DNA of 19,760 nucleotides from Bacteroidota bacterium (GTDB taxonomy: Bacteria > Bacteroidota > Ignavibacteria > SZUA-365). Where the stretch lies: the NCBI GenBank assembly GCA_023432805.1, contig JAEYUG010000056.1, forward strand, positions 1-19,760, written 5' to 3'. Below the pieces are notes generated by a model. That model saw only the letters and a program-made list of their open reading frames with translations, did not search any database and had not been told where the DNA came from. This document shows positions 1 to 8,041 of this stretch, in pieces. The translations under genes were made by a program, and so were the position numbers. How positions within the stretch are numbered: the stretch's first letter is position 1; the number at the start of each line of letters is the position of its first letter.

Positions 1-25
1 GTCTTGACGAATGCTCCGTGCGTGC

Positions 26-49
26 AGGACGGACGAGGGCGTCCGTCCT
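26..49. terminator. GC-rich hairpin, possible terminator of an upstream gene
   Basis: A 10-bp perfect stem (AGGACGGACG, 26-35, pairing with CGTCCGTCCT, 40-49) closes a 4-base loop. No T-tract follows on either strand, so a role as intrinsic terminator is uncertain. The element is nearly duplicated just after the smc stop codon (11718-11743, 23 of 26 bases identical), which suggests a small dispersed terminator-like repeat. It lies before the probable promoter of the first gene, so it more likely belongs to a transcript ending from outside the window. Confidence 0.45.
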
Positions 50-71
50 CCCAGGATGTATCAGGATGCTG

Positions 72-99
72 TTGATCTTAATTAGGGAAAGCGTATTTT
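72..99 (+). promoter_or_regulatory. Possible sigma-70-like promoter for the surface-protein cluster
   Basis: TTGATC (72-77) and TATTTT (94-99) are separated by 16 bases inside an AT-rich patch that stands out from the GC-rich surroundings. Transcription would begin near 106, just before the first coding region at 128 or 179. The -10 box matches the consensus at only four of six positions, and FCB-group bacteria can use other promoter forms, so this is a tentative call. Confidence 0.3.
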
Positions 100-127
100 A
101 TCCCGTATCAATCGTTCGTCATACACC

Positions 128-1867
128 ATGTCAGCCGAAGACCCACACCGACGGGTTCGATCGAGCAGACGGGTTCTCATGTTGTCACGAGTGGGCCGCT
201 GCATCTGCAGCATGTTCGCAATTGTGGCAAGCTCGCACGCCGTGCTGGCACAAGACCTCTCTGCACCCGATCTGCGTCCCGTTACCTTGACCGGATCGAT
301 CGTGACATCGGCCGAGAATTACTCGATTCCCGGGCTCGACACACATCGACCGACCAATACCGCGCGGATGTACTTCAATCCGACGCTCACGCTGTATGGG
401 GTATCACTCCCGTTCAGCGTCGTGCTCTCGACCAATGAACGGTCGTACAATCAACCGTTCAACCAGTTTGGCGTGAGTCCGCGATACAAATCCATCACCG
501 CGCATGCAGGGTATCGCTCACTCCGGTTCAGCGAATTCACGTTGTCGGATGCGGTCATCCTCGGTGGTGGTGCCGAGGTCGACGCGGAATGGCTTCGCGT
601 GGGCGCGATCTACGGACGCTTCCGACGCGCGATCAGCGAAGACACCACGAGCGGAATCCGCGCGGTGTACAAGCGCATGGGCTATGCGGCAAGTGCAGGC
701 GTCGGCAGTAGACAGAACGGCATCGACATCCACCTCGTCCACGCTTGGGATGATTCCACATCCATCGGTCGCACACCACTGCAGACGAGCGTGCTGCCCG
801 AAGAGAACCTGACCATCGGCACCACAGCCCGCGTCTCCATGGTGGGGAATCGTCTCCAGCTCGACGGCGAACTCGCCGGCAGCTTCCTCACGCGGGACCT
901 CTACCAGCCTGCCGTTGAAAACGCCGACATCGTCTCGGTCACCGACGGTATCTACGACACGCGCCTCTCCACCCGGCTCACCACGGCCCTCCGCTTCGGT
1001 GCGGCTTGGAACGAGGAGACCTGGGGTCTCCGCGCAGAATACGCGCGCGTCGAACCAGAGTTCGAGAGCGCGGGTGCGCTCTACATCATGAACGACCGCG
1101 AAGACATCACGATCGCACCGAGCCTCCGTCTGGTGGAGGGAACCCTCAGGCTCAGTGGCTCCGTCGGTTTTCGCAGTGACAACCTGCTGGAAGACCGCTC
1201 CTTCACCACGAATCGCGTGATCGGCTCCGCCAATGCCAACTGGATGCCGTCTCAGACCTTCGGCATCGATGCGAACTACTCGAACTACAGCATGTCGAAC
1301 GCATCGGCGGCCATCGTCCTCAACGACACATCCCGCGTCGAAAATGTCTCGGAATCCTACTCCTTCGCCCCGCGTCTGAGCTTCGCCTCCACCTCGATGC
1401 AGCATTTCATCATGCTCTTTGCGACGCGGCAACTGTTCAGCGACCGCAACATCCTTACCGGATCGAACTCCGACAACGATGTGCTGACGGTGATGCTCAG
1501 CTGGACCGGCAGTCTGCAGAGTGGACTCGGTCTTCAAGGTTCCCTCCAGTTCACTGAAGTGCACACGGCTTTCGTCACGAACATCATCCGCGGCATCACC
1601 GCAGGGGTGAGCCATCCCTTCTTCGAGAACGCCCTCATGGCCGACCTCTCGTACACGCTCAATCTGACACAGTCCGGAAGCGCAAGCGATACCGACACCC
1701 AGCACCTGGTGACGCTTGCCGGCCGCTGGCGCATCTCGGGCGCCGACGCCCTCGACCTGCGCTTCCAGTACAACAGCTACGACGCCTCCGACATCACGCG
1801 CCGTTCGTACGATGGGACGACCACGCGCCTGCAATACACGCGCGCGTTCTCGTTCGGTACGAACTGA
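128..1867 (+). CDS. Exported beta-barrel-like outer-membrane protein, unknown function
   Basis: I do not recognise a named family. The 579-aa product has a hydrophobic export signal (about residues 25-41, ending AVLA before QDL). After it the whole chain is a succession of short amphipathic strands with alternating hydrophobic and polar residues, aromatic girdles and polar turns (for example near residues 330-460 and 480-575), as expected of a transmembrane beta-barrel. There are no obvious TonB or POTRA features. ATG 128 gives an unusually long Arg-rich N-region (RRVRSSRR), and ATG 179 (MLSRVGRC...) would give a more ordinary signal peptide. Neither has a good ribosome binding site, so the start is open. 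It is first of three same-strand exported-protein genes and may be their outer-membrane partner; that role is inferred from position only. Confidence 0.75.
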   Translation: MSAEDPHRRVRSSRRVLMLSRVGRCICSMFAIVASSHAVLAQDLSAPDLRPVTLTGSIVTSAENYSIPGLDTHRPTNTARMYFNPTLTLYGVSLPFSVVLSTNERSYNQPFNQFGVSPRYKSITAHAGYRSLRFSEFTLSDAVILGGGAEVDAEWLRVGAIYGRFRRAISEDTTSGIRAVYKRMGYAASAGVGSRQNGIDIHLVHAWDDSTSIGRTPLQTSVLPEENLTIGTTARVSMVGNRLQLDGELAGSFLTRDLYQPAVENADIVSVTDGIYDTRLSTRLTTALRFGAAWNEETWGLRAEYARVEPEFESAGALYIMNDREDITIAPSLRLVEGTLRLSGSVGFRSDNLLEDRSFTTNRVIGSANANWMPSQTFGIDANYSNYSMSNASAAIVLNDTSRVENVSESYSFAPRLSFASTSMQHFIMLFATRQLFSDRNILTGSNSDNDVLTVMLSWTGSLQSGLGLQGSLQFTEVHTAFVTNIIRGITAGVSHPFFENALMADLSYTLNLTQSGSASDTDTQHLVTLAGRWRISGADALDLRFQYNSYDASDITRRSYDGTTTRLQYTRAFSFGTN

Positions 1868-1889
1868 CGCGCTCCGTTTCGTTGTACCA

Positions 1890-1902
1890 CCGGCTGAGCC
1901 GG
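1890..1902. other. Short hairpin in the gap before the giant surface-protein gene
   Basis: CCGGC-TGA-GCCGG forms a 5-bp GC stem with a 3-base loop, 23 bases after the preceding stop codon. No T-run follows. It could weakly attenuate or stabilise the transcript between genes one and two. It is too short to call a terminator. Confidence 0.25.
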
Positions 1903-1948
1903 CACACACAGAACCCAGACCGATTACGATCCTGCTCTACTTATGCGT

Positions 1949-1953
1949 GGAGG
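1949..1953 (+). promoter_or_regulatory. Ribosome binding site that decides the start at 1961
   Basis: GGAGG sits 7 bases before ATG 1961. An upstream in-frame ATG at 1943 would place this motif inside the coding region and has no such site of its own. Starting at 1961 also gives a compact signal peptide beginning MRVSLTFLTL. Confidence 0.7.
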
Positions 1954-1960
1954 ACTACCC

Positions 1961-4900
1961 ATGCGCGTTTCGCTGACCTTTCTTACCCTCGCCGTCTTCC
2001 TGCTCGGCACCCACACTGCGGAAGCCCAGCTGTCGCTGGCAGTGCAGATGGATCCCACACCGTCGCCGTACATCTCCGACTGGCGGTCAAATCCCAACAC
2101 CATCCGCTTCATCGTCACCAACTCCACCGGCGCGCCGGTCGACGTGCGCTTCGATGCGTACATCGAGGGTGATGCTCGGGGACGCGTCGCGCAGACGAAG
2201 TCCGGAGCGGCGATCCCGCCGGTGACGATACAGCCCGGCACCACAACGCTCAACGGAATCGATGCGGGTCTGCTCAACGAGCAGGCCGTCGAGTACATCG
2301 GTGCGACCCGCGCGCAGACGCAGCGCACCGGACGCCTGCCCGAAGACAACTTCCGCCTGTGCGTGCGGCTGCTCACCTATCTCGAGCCGTTCTCTCCCCT
2401 GACACCGGAAGCCTGCGCCCGCTTCGAGATCCGCCTCATCCAGCCTCCCAACCTCATCGCGCCAGCGAACGCCTCGAGCGTGCAGGCACCACCGGCCTTC
2501 CAGTGGTCGGTAGTCACGCTCGGTCGGGGTGCCTTCGCGCGCTACGAGCTGACGGTGGTGGAACTCGATCCGGGACAGACGAACGTGGCAAATGCCATGC
2601 AGACCAACATCCCGCTCTTCGTACGCGAGAGTGCGCTGCCGGTGTATCAAATGCTGGCATCGGATCCCACGTTCGAAAAGGGAAGGCGTTACGCCTGGCG
2701 TGTGCGGGCATATGACCTGCAGGATCGCTACATGTTTGCGAACAACGGACTCAGCGAGATCTGGTCGTTCACGTGGAATCCCGTGATTCCCATGGGACTC
2801 GACACAGCGAAGATCATCGTGAAATCGACGACGAAGTCTCCGTACTCGCCCGTCACCATCCCGATCGGGAAGAACGATCTAAAGATCAAAATCCTGACCA
2901 ACGCCCGCATCGAAGGTCAGTACATGTACACGTTCAGCCGCTCGAAACTGTACAACGAACGTGTGGTCGGCAAGTCGCTCCTCGAATCAGGGACGATTCA
3001 CATGAACCTCGGGGGCGGTTCCGAGCTCAAGCCCCTGGCCAACATCGTTGTTCGACTGGTGCGCCGGTACAAGACCATTCCCGAACTGATGTACATGGCG
3101 GGAACGGTCTACGATGTGACGAATCAGAAGAGCTACAACACCGGCGAGAAGATCGTTGCAGAGACCAAGACCGATGCCGCGGGCAACTTCGCGTTTTCGT
3201 TCATTGAATCGGTGCCGACCGTCGTGGTGTCCGGTGTCGCCATGCGCTGCGGCGGCGGCGAGTTCGCCGACTACAAGGAGAACGTGACGCTGTACAAGTA
3301 CTACCACGTCGAGGTCGTCAATCCCCACTACTGCAGTTCAGGACATGAGATCACCGTCGAACCGGGCGGGTCGACCACGGTGTCGCTCAGTTCGCTTGTG
3401 CGCTCGTACCATCTCAAGCTCACGATCAAGGATTCGGAAAAGAACGTCGAGCTCGGCGATCGGGTCAACGTGTATGTCGCACGCGCATCGAAGAGCCTGC
3501 GTCCGGCAGACGTGCCCGAAGACGAAGGCGAGCTCGAGGCAGGTGGCATCTCGGCCCAGGCCATCGGCACGATCTCGGGCTCGAGCGGCATCCAGCCAGC
3601 CAGTACCGACGTGCTCGACGACCCGAAGTACAAGTTCAATTCCTCCAGTTACGGGTACGTCATCGGTGCCACCCACACGCGCGACACTCCCGCAAAGGGC
3701 GTGGTCATCTTCAAGAATCTCGTGCGCAACATCGGCGGGTGGGACGGGTACTACGTCTCGGCCAACACTCCAGAAAAGACACCGAGTGGCAACTACAACT
3801 TCCTCTACTACCACCCGAACAACAAGGCGTGGTGGGCGTCCTTCCCCACGCGCCCGCAGGACGAAGGCTTCGGCGGCATCAATTCCAACTACAGCTCCGC
3901 GGTGGTGTTCAACAAGTACTATGTCATCCCGGTCTTCGAGAAGACGATCAAACTTGCACCGAAGCCGCCGCGCATCATCGGGCAGGTGATCCGCAGTGAC
4001 AGCCGCAAGCCGGTCGCAAACGTGGTCGTGCGTCTGACGACGAATCCCGAGAATCCCGCCGGACTCCAGCCCGACCAGTACGACGGCTGGTTCTACGATG
4101 TCACGAACAGCAATGGCCGATACGAGGTCAACAACATCGTCAGTTCGGGTACCTCGTGGTCGTACGATGTCTCTTTCCTGAAAGTCGGGTACGACAAGCT
4201 CGTCAAGACCCAGGTGGCGATTGCCAAGGGCAATCAGATGGTCATGGATGTCGACATCACGCCGAAGCTCGTCGTTACGCGCACGGTCGTCGACGAACAG
4301 GAAAAGCCGCTGCAGAATGTGGAAGGTGTGCTCGGCGATGGCCTGGCGATCAAGACCGACGCCAAGGGTGTGTTCGTCAGCCGTGCGGTCCCGGGCTGGC
4401 AGCCCTTCCATCTCGAGAAGCGCGTCGAGTATGCGGACAAGGATACGAACGTGGTGATCCAGGACAACGCGTTCGAGGTGTTCGGCGCACTGCTCGTCGA
4501 CAAGATCGTGATGTTTAAGGCGCTGCGTCGCGTGGCGATCCGTGTCTACAACGAACAGGGCCAGCCGGTGAAGGATGCACAGGTGATCCTTACCGACTTT
4601 TATTCGGGACCGGTGACTTCCCCCGGAAGCGGCGGGTCCGGAGGCGGAGGAGGCGGTCTGTATTCGTCGGGGGGATTGAAGGTTTCCAACAAGATGGCCT
4701 TGCAGCTCGCATCCCCCTACCTGAAGCATACCGACGCCAACGGCTGGGTGCAATTCGCCTACAAGTCGCCGCTCGATGACGTGAAGGTGAGCATCACCGT
4801 GCCGAACAGCGACTACATCCCGAAGGAGGTCACGTTGCCGAACATCCGCGAGAACGGCACGTGGTCGAAGTGGGGCGTGACGCTCAAGGCGGGTGGCCGC

Positions 4901-7900
4901 GTGGCGGGTGTGGTGTATGCCGGCGAACGGCGCGACAAGCCGGCGAAGCTGAAGCTGCAACAGCAGGGCACGATCAAGCCGCAGCAGCAGACGCCGCAGC
5001 AGCAGACGCCGCCGCAGGGCGGACAGAGCGGTGTGCAGCAGGGACTGCAGCAGGCCGGGCAGAGCATCAGCGCGCAGATCGCCGCGCTCGGAGTGCCGGT
5101 CAAGGGCGCACGGGTGTTCATCGAGGGACGCGAAGACTTCCCGGTGTACACCGACGAGAACGGCCGGTATGAACTGCGCGCCGTTCCACCCGGGGTGCGT
5201 ACCGTGAAAGCTGCGCGCGCGACCGACAGTGTCAATGCACAGCTCATCGGCGATCAGCAGTCTACCATGGTCGTCGCAATGCAGACCGCATCGGTCAATC
5301 TCTACCTGAGCAAGTACGACGGGATGGACATCACGCGCCTGCTCGGCTTCCCGCTCGAAATCGACAAGCTCACCGAACTCGCCGGCGGACGCATCCGCAT
5401 CGACGGCGCACTTGTCGACATCCCGCAGAACAACGTGTTTCGCGTGCGTAACGACGAAGACCGCTACACGTTCGTGAACGTCGAACTCGCACCCGACGGC
5501 ACCGGGAGTCCCGCTCCGGCCAAACCCACAGCAGGCAACGTCCCGCTGCTCGACACGAAAGTGCCCCTGACCGCCTACGCCACGTTCAACACCGAACTCA
5601 TCGCGGGCGGAGGCGTGCTCGTCGTACCCGACGGCTCGAACATGTCGCGTGGTCGCTTCCGCGCACCAGTTCGCCTGCCCATGGCCGGCTGGTCCCTCAA
5701 CTCGAACGAACTGAAACTGGAGGATGCGGAAGGCAATCCGATGGAGTTCCACGTCCGCCGCGTGCGTTCCGGCGGCGCGCCCCTCATCGCCCTCGTCACG
5801 GCGCTCACCTCCGAGGGAAGCTTCGACGACGGCGGCTCCCCCCTGCGCATCTGCAGCTCGACAGGTGGCGACGCGTCGTTCAAGCTCTACGCGTACAACA
5901 CAAAGGCCACAGCGGATTCGTCGTGGCTGGCTTCCGACGGCATGCACCTGGCCCCCCTCGTCCGCGTCTCGCTGGCCGCCTGCGGAAACACGATGTCGAG
6001 TACCTGCACCATCGACTTCCCCCTCGGCATCACCCTCGTGAAGAAGTCCGGCATGGAACCGCTCGACCCCTCGTCGATCGCCGAACAGATGATCGCACTG
6101 CAGAAGTGGAACCTCCATGCGAACACCTTCAGCATCCAGGGCGGGTACATCACGTTCAACGGCGACATCCGCGCACCGGTCGTGGCCAACAAGACCGATG
6201 CCGCCTCCCGCATCAGCGTGCCCTTCACCGGCATGCAGCTGCGTCCCACTGAGCTCACAGGTGGCACCTTCCCCACCGACCCCATCAACATCCTCGGCAT
6301 CACCAAGGTCGAACTCACCGATCCCTTCGTGCTCGCTGCGGATCAGGATTCGTGGTACCTCTCGTCGCTCGATCCGGAAATCCGCATCAACCAGGGCAAC
6401 GGCGTCCTGCTCGAAGGGTTCGACCCGACCGAGAAATTCACCCTTACCGAATTCAAACTCCGCTCGAACGCCACCCACGCCTTCAGCATGTCGGAAAAGA
6501 CCTACGTCGTCTACCAGGTCTCGACCTTCAAGATCGCTTCGATGAAGATCGATTGGGATGGAGGAAGTGCAAAGCTCTCCATGCTGGGAAGCCTCACGCT
6601 CACGGGAATTCCCGACCTGTCACCGCAAGCCACGCGCTTCTACTTCAGCACCGGGGGGAAGTTCGGCATGGACGGCGTCTTCTTCGCAGACGGATACAAC
6701 GCGGGCGGCGTCAAGCTCTATGTCGCAAACGGATTGCTCGGACCCAACGGCTTCATCGCAGAAGGGGATTGGGGGCAGTACAAGAACCGTGTCGCGCTGC
6801 AGGGCAAGTTCTCGCTCAACACCGTGTTCAAGCATCGGAAGGTTGGCGGAGGCTTCTCGACCGTGGCCGAGGTCATCAACGCCTCGCACAATCCCCCGCA
6901 GAGCCAGTCGCTGTTCGGCAACACCAGTCAACCGGATGTGAAGGACGTCTATGGACGCACCCAGCTCGAACCCGGCAATGTATGGACGACCCGACTCGTC
7001 GGCTGGTACGCAACGCCGGAACTCGCCGGCAAGGACTCCGTGCGCTTCGAGGTGCAGGGCTCCGGAGGCAACGGCACGGTCGTGACCGCAAGCGGAACGC
7101 TCAAGATGAAGGGAACGCGGGGCGGACTCTCATCGCTGTACATCGCGCGTCCCGACGAGTACCCGAAGGGCCCCATCGCGATGGACGGCAGCGACGGATG
7201 GGACGCGACGATGATGGGTCCCGCCCCGCCGCCGCCTGCCGACGACGGCCCCTTCAGCGGCATGACCATCACCACGGACTTCGAGAAAATGGCCCTGATT
7301 GCGACGGTGCAGGTTGACTACGAAGTCACACCCGGCACGCAGTTCAAGGGCTTCATCGAAACCGTGCTGAGCTTCGGATCCAAGAAGTTCTGGTCGTTCT
7401 TCGCGGCGGGTTCCGGCACCATCGACAATCCCACCTGTGAGGGCAAGGCCGTGTTCATTGCGGGACTCAACTACGAGGTCCCCGCCGAGCGCCAGCAGAT
7501 GCTCGTCGACTACAGCATCAGCAAGCGTCCCCTGCCCGACGAGTTCAAGACGATGTCCGGCTTCTTCACCCAGGTCGCCGTCGTGATGCCGATTCCCGGC
7601 ACGCCCAACTTCAGTATCGATGTCGTCATGTTCTCGCTCAGCGTCGAGTGCACCATGGGCGGCGAAGCCCGCCTCGGCCTGAACTTCGCCAACGGCACGA
7701 CCTTCTACATCGGCATCTACGCCACGGCGAAAGTCGAGATCCACGCCGGTGCGACGATCTGGTTCCCGCCGATTCCCGTTGCCGTCAGCGTCTCCGGCCA
7801 CGTCCTCGTGGCTGCCGGTGCGGGTGGATACTATACCTACAACTCGAACGCCGGTTCCTCATTCGACATCACCGGGTTCATCATCGGCAAGCTCGATGTC

Positions 7901-8041
7901 GAGGGATGCGTCTGGGTGCTCGGCGCGGAGGCATGCACCGGTACCTTCACCGTCTTCGAAATCGGTGGGGAAGTCAACGGGCGCATCGGCAACAATGAGT
8001 ACCTCGACATCACCCCGACCTTCAAATTCCTCAGCTTCTGA
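1961..8041 (+). CDS. Giant exported multidomain surface protein with carboxypeptidase-regulatory-like repeats
   Basis: A ~2,026-aa product (numbered from ATG 1961, chosen for its GGAGG site). In order: signal peptide 1-22 (cleavage near AEA/QLS); a conserved N-terminal beta region; an FN3-like segment about 160-275 with the pattern P..L.AP...FQW...Y...RYAWRVRA...NGLSEIWSF; and about five carboxypeptidase-regulatory-like beta-sandwiches near 340-435, 668-765, 771-840, 857-960 and 977-1086, recognised by G.V.....KPV..V.V.L and T(D/N)..G.(Y/F).(V/L) signatures. A Gly/Ser run (about 888-906) and a Gln/Pro-rich insert (about 996-1046) interrupt the last two. Residues ~1090-2026 are beta-rich, contain a few cysteines and resemble nothing I can name; the chain ends in Phe. 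The N-terminal layout recalls TANFOR-annotated proteins of Bacteroidota, but I am unsure. Probably a surface or adhesin-like protein. The stop overlaps the next start (TGATG). Confidence 0.8.
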   Translation: MRVSLTFLTLAVFLLGTHTAEAQLSLAVQMDPTPSPYISDWRSNPNTIRFIVTNSTGAPVDVRFDAYIEGDARGRVAQTKSGAAIPPVTIQPGTTTLNGIDAGLLNEQAVEYIGATRAQTQRTGRLPEDNFRLCVRLLTYLEPFSPLTPEACARFEIRLIQPPNLIAPANASSVQAPPAFQWSVVTLGRGAFARYELTVVELDPGQTNVANAMQTNIPLFVRESALPVYQMLASDPTFEKGRRYAWRVRAYDLQDRYMFANNGLSEIWSFTWNPVIPMGLDTAKIIVKSTTKSPYSPVTIPIGKNDLKIKILTNARIEGQYMYTFSRSKLYNERVVGKSLLESGTIHMNLGGGSELKPLANIVVRLVRRYKTIPELMYMAGTVYDVTNQKSYNTGEKIVAETKTDAAGNFAFSFIESVPTVVVSGVAMRCGGGEFADYKENVTLYKYYHVEVVNPHYCSSGHEITVEPGGSTTVSLSSLVRSYHLKLTIKDSEKNVELGDRVNVYVARASKSLRPADVPEDEGELEAGGISAQAIGTISGSSGIQPASTDVLDDPKYKFNSSSYGYVIGATHTRDTPAKGVVIFKNLVRNIGGWDGYYVSANTPEKTPSGNYNFLYYHPNNKAWWASFPTRPQDEGFGGINSNYSSAVVFNKYYVIPVFEKTIKLAPKPPRIIGQVIRSDSRKPVANVVVRLTTNPENPAGLQPDQYDGWFYDVTNSNGRYEVNNIVSSGTSWSYDVSFLKVGYDKLVKTQVAIAKGNQMVMDVDITPKLVVTRTVVDEQEKPLQNVEGVLGDGLAIKTDAKGVFVSRAVPGWQPFHLEKRVEYADKDTNVVIQDNAFEVFGALLVDKIVMFKALRRVAIRVYNEQGQPVKDAQVILTDFYSGPVTSPGSGGSGGGGGGLYSSGGLKVSNKMALQLASPYLKHTDANGWVQFAYKSPLDDVKVSITVPNSDYIPKEVTLPNIRENGTWSKWGVTLKAGGRVAGVVYAGERRDKPAKLKLQQQGTIKPQQQTPQQQTPPQGGQSGVQQGLQQAGQSISAQIAALGVPVKGARVFIEGREDFPVYTDENGRYELRAVPPGVRTVKAARATDSVNAQLIGDQQSTMVVAMQTASVNLYLSKYDGMDITRLLGFPLEIDKLTELAGGRIRIDGALVDIPQNNVFRVRNDEDRYTFVNVELAPDGTGSPAPAKPTAGNVPLLDTKVPLTAYATFNTELIAGGGVLVVPDGSNMSRGRFRAPVRLPMAGWSLNSNELKLEDAEGNPMEFHVRRVRSGGAPLIALVTALTSEGSFDDGGSPLRICSSTGGDASFKLYAYNTKATADSSWLASDGMHLAPLVRVSLAACGNTMSSTCTIDFPLGITLVKKSGMEPLDPSSIAEQMIALQKWNLHANTFSIQGGYITFNGDIRAPVVANKTDAASRISVPFTGMQLRPTELTGGTFPTDPINILGITKVELTDPFVLAADQDSWYLSSLDPEIRINQGNGVLLEGFDPTEKFTLTEFKLRSNATHAFSMSEKTYVVYQVSTFKIASMKIDWDGGSAKLSMLGSLTLTGIPDLSPQATRFYFSTGGKFGMDGVFFADGYNAGGVKLYVANGLLGPNGFIAEGDWGQYKNRVALQGKFSLNTVFKHRKVGGGFSTVAEVINASHNPPQSQSLFGNTSQPDVKDVYGRTQLEPGNVWTTRLVGWYATPELAGKDSVRFEVQGSGGNGTVVTASGTLKMKGTRGGLSSLYIARPDEYPKGPIAMDGSDGWDATMMGPAPPPPADDGPFSGMTITTDFEKMALIATVQVDYEVTPGTQFKGFIETVLSFGSKKFWSFFAAGSGTIDNPTCEGKAVFIAGLNYEVPAERQQMLVDYSISKRPLPDEFKTMSGFFTQVAVVMPIPGTPNFSIDVVMFSLSVECTMGGEARLGLNFANGTTFYIGIYATAKVEIHAGATIWFPPIPVAVSVSGHVLVAAGAGGYYTYNSNAGSSFDITGFIIGKLDVEGCVWVLGAEACTGTFTVFEIGGEVNGRIGNNEYLDITPTFKFLSF
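4621..4677 (+). repeat. Gly/Ser-rich low-complexity linker inside the giant protein
   Basis: The codons encode PGSGGSGGGGGGLYSSGG, inserted in a loop of the fourth carboxypeptidase-regulatory-like domain. The DNA is a purine-rich GGN run. It most likely makes a flexible surface loop. Simple-sequence coding tracts of this kind can change length by slippage. Confidence 0.7.
4981..5010 (+). repeat. 15-bp tandem coding repeat (Gln-rich)
   Basis: Two exact consecutive copies of GCAGCAGCAGACGCC encode a PQQQT repeat. They lie in a Gln/Pro/Gly-rich insertion running from about 4945 to 5095, which separates the first strand of a carboxypeptidase-regulatory-like domain from the rest of it. The unit is a multiple of three, so gain or loss of a copy keeps the frame. 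Confidence 0.85.

Noticed and set aside
518..1909. 463-codon minus-strand open frame
   Set aside because: Antisense shadow of the beta-barrel gene; low-complexity Arg/Gly/Val product without motifs.
3338..6478. 1,046-codon open frame on the minus strand
   Set aside because: It lies fully opposite the giant surface-protein gene. Its product is rich in His, Arg, Val and Asp with no domain or signal, which is typical of the shadow of a GC-rich, strongly codon-biased gene.
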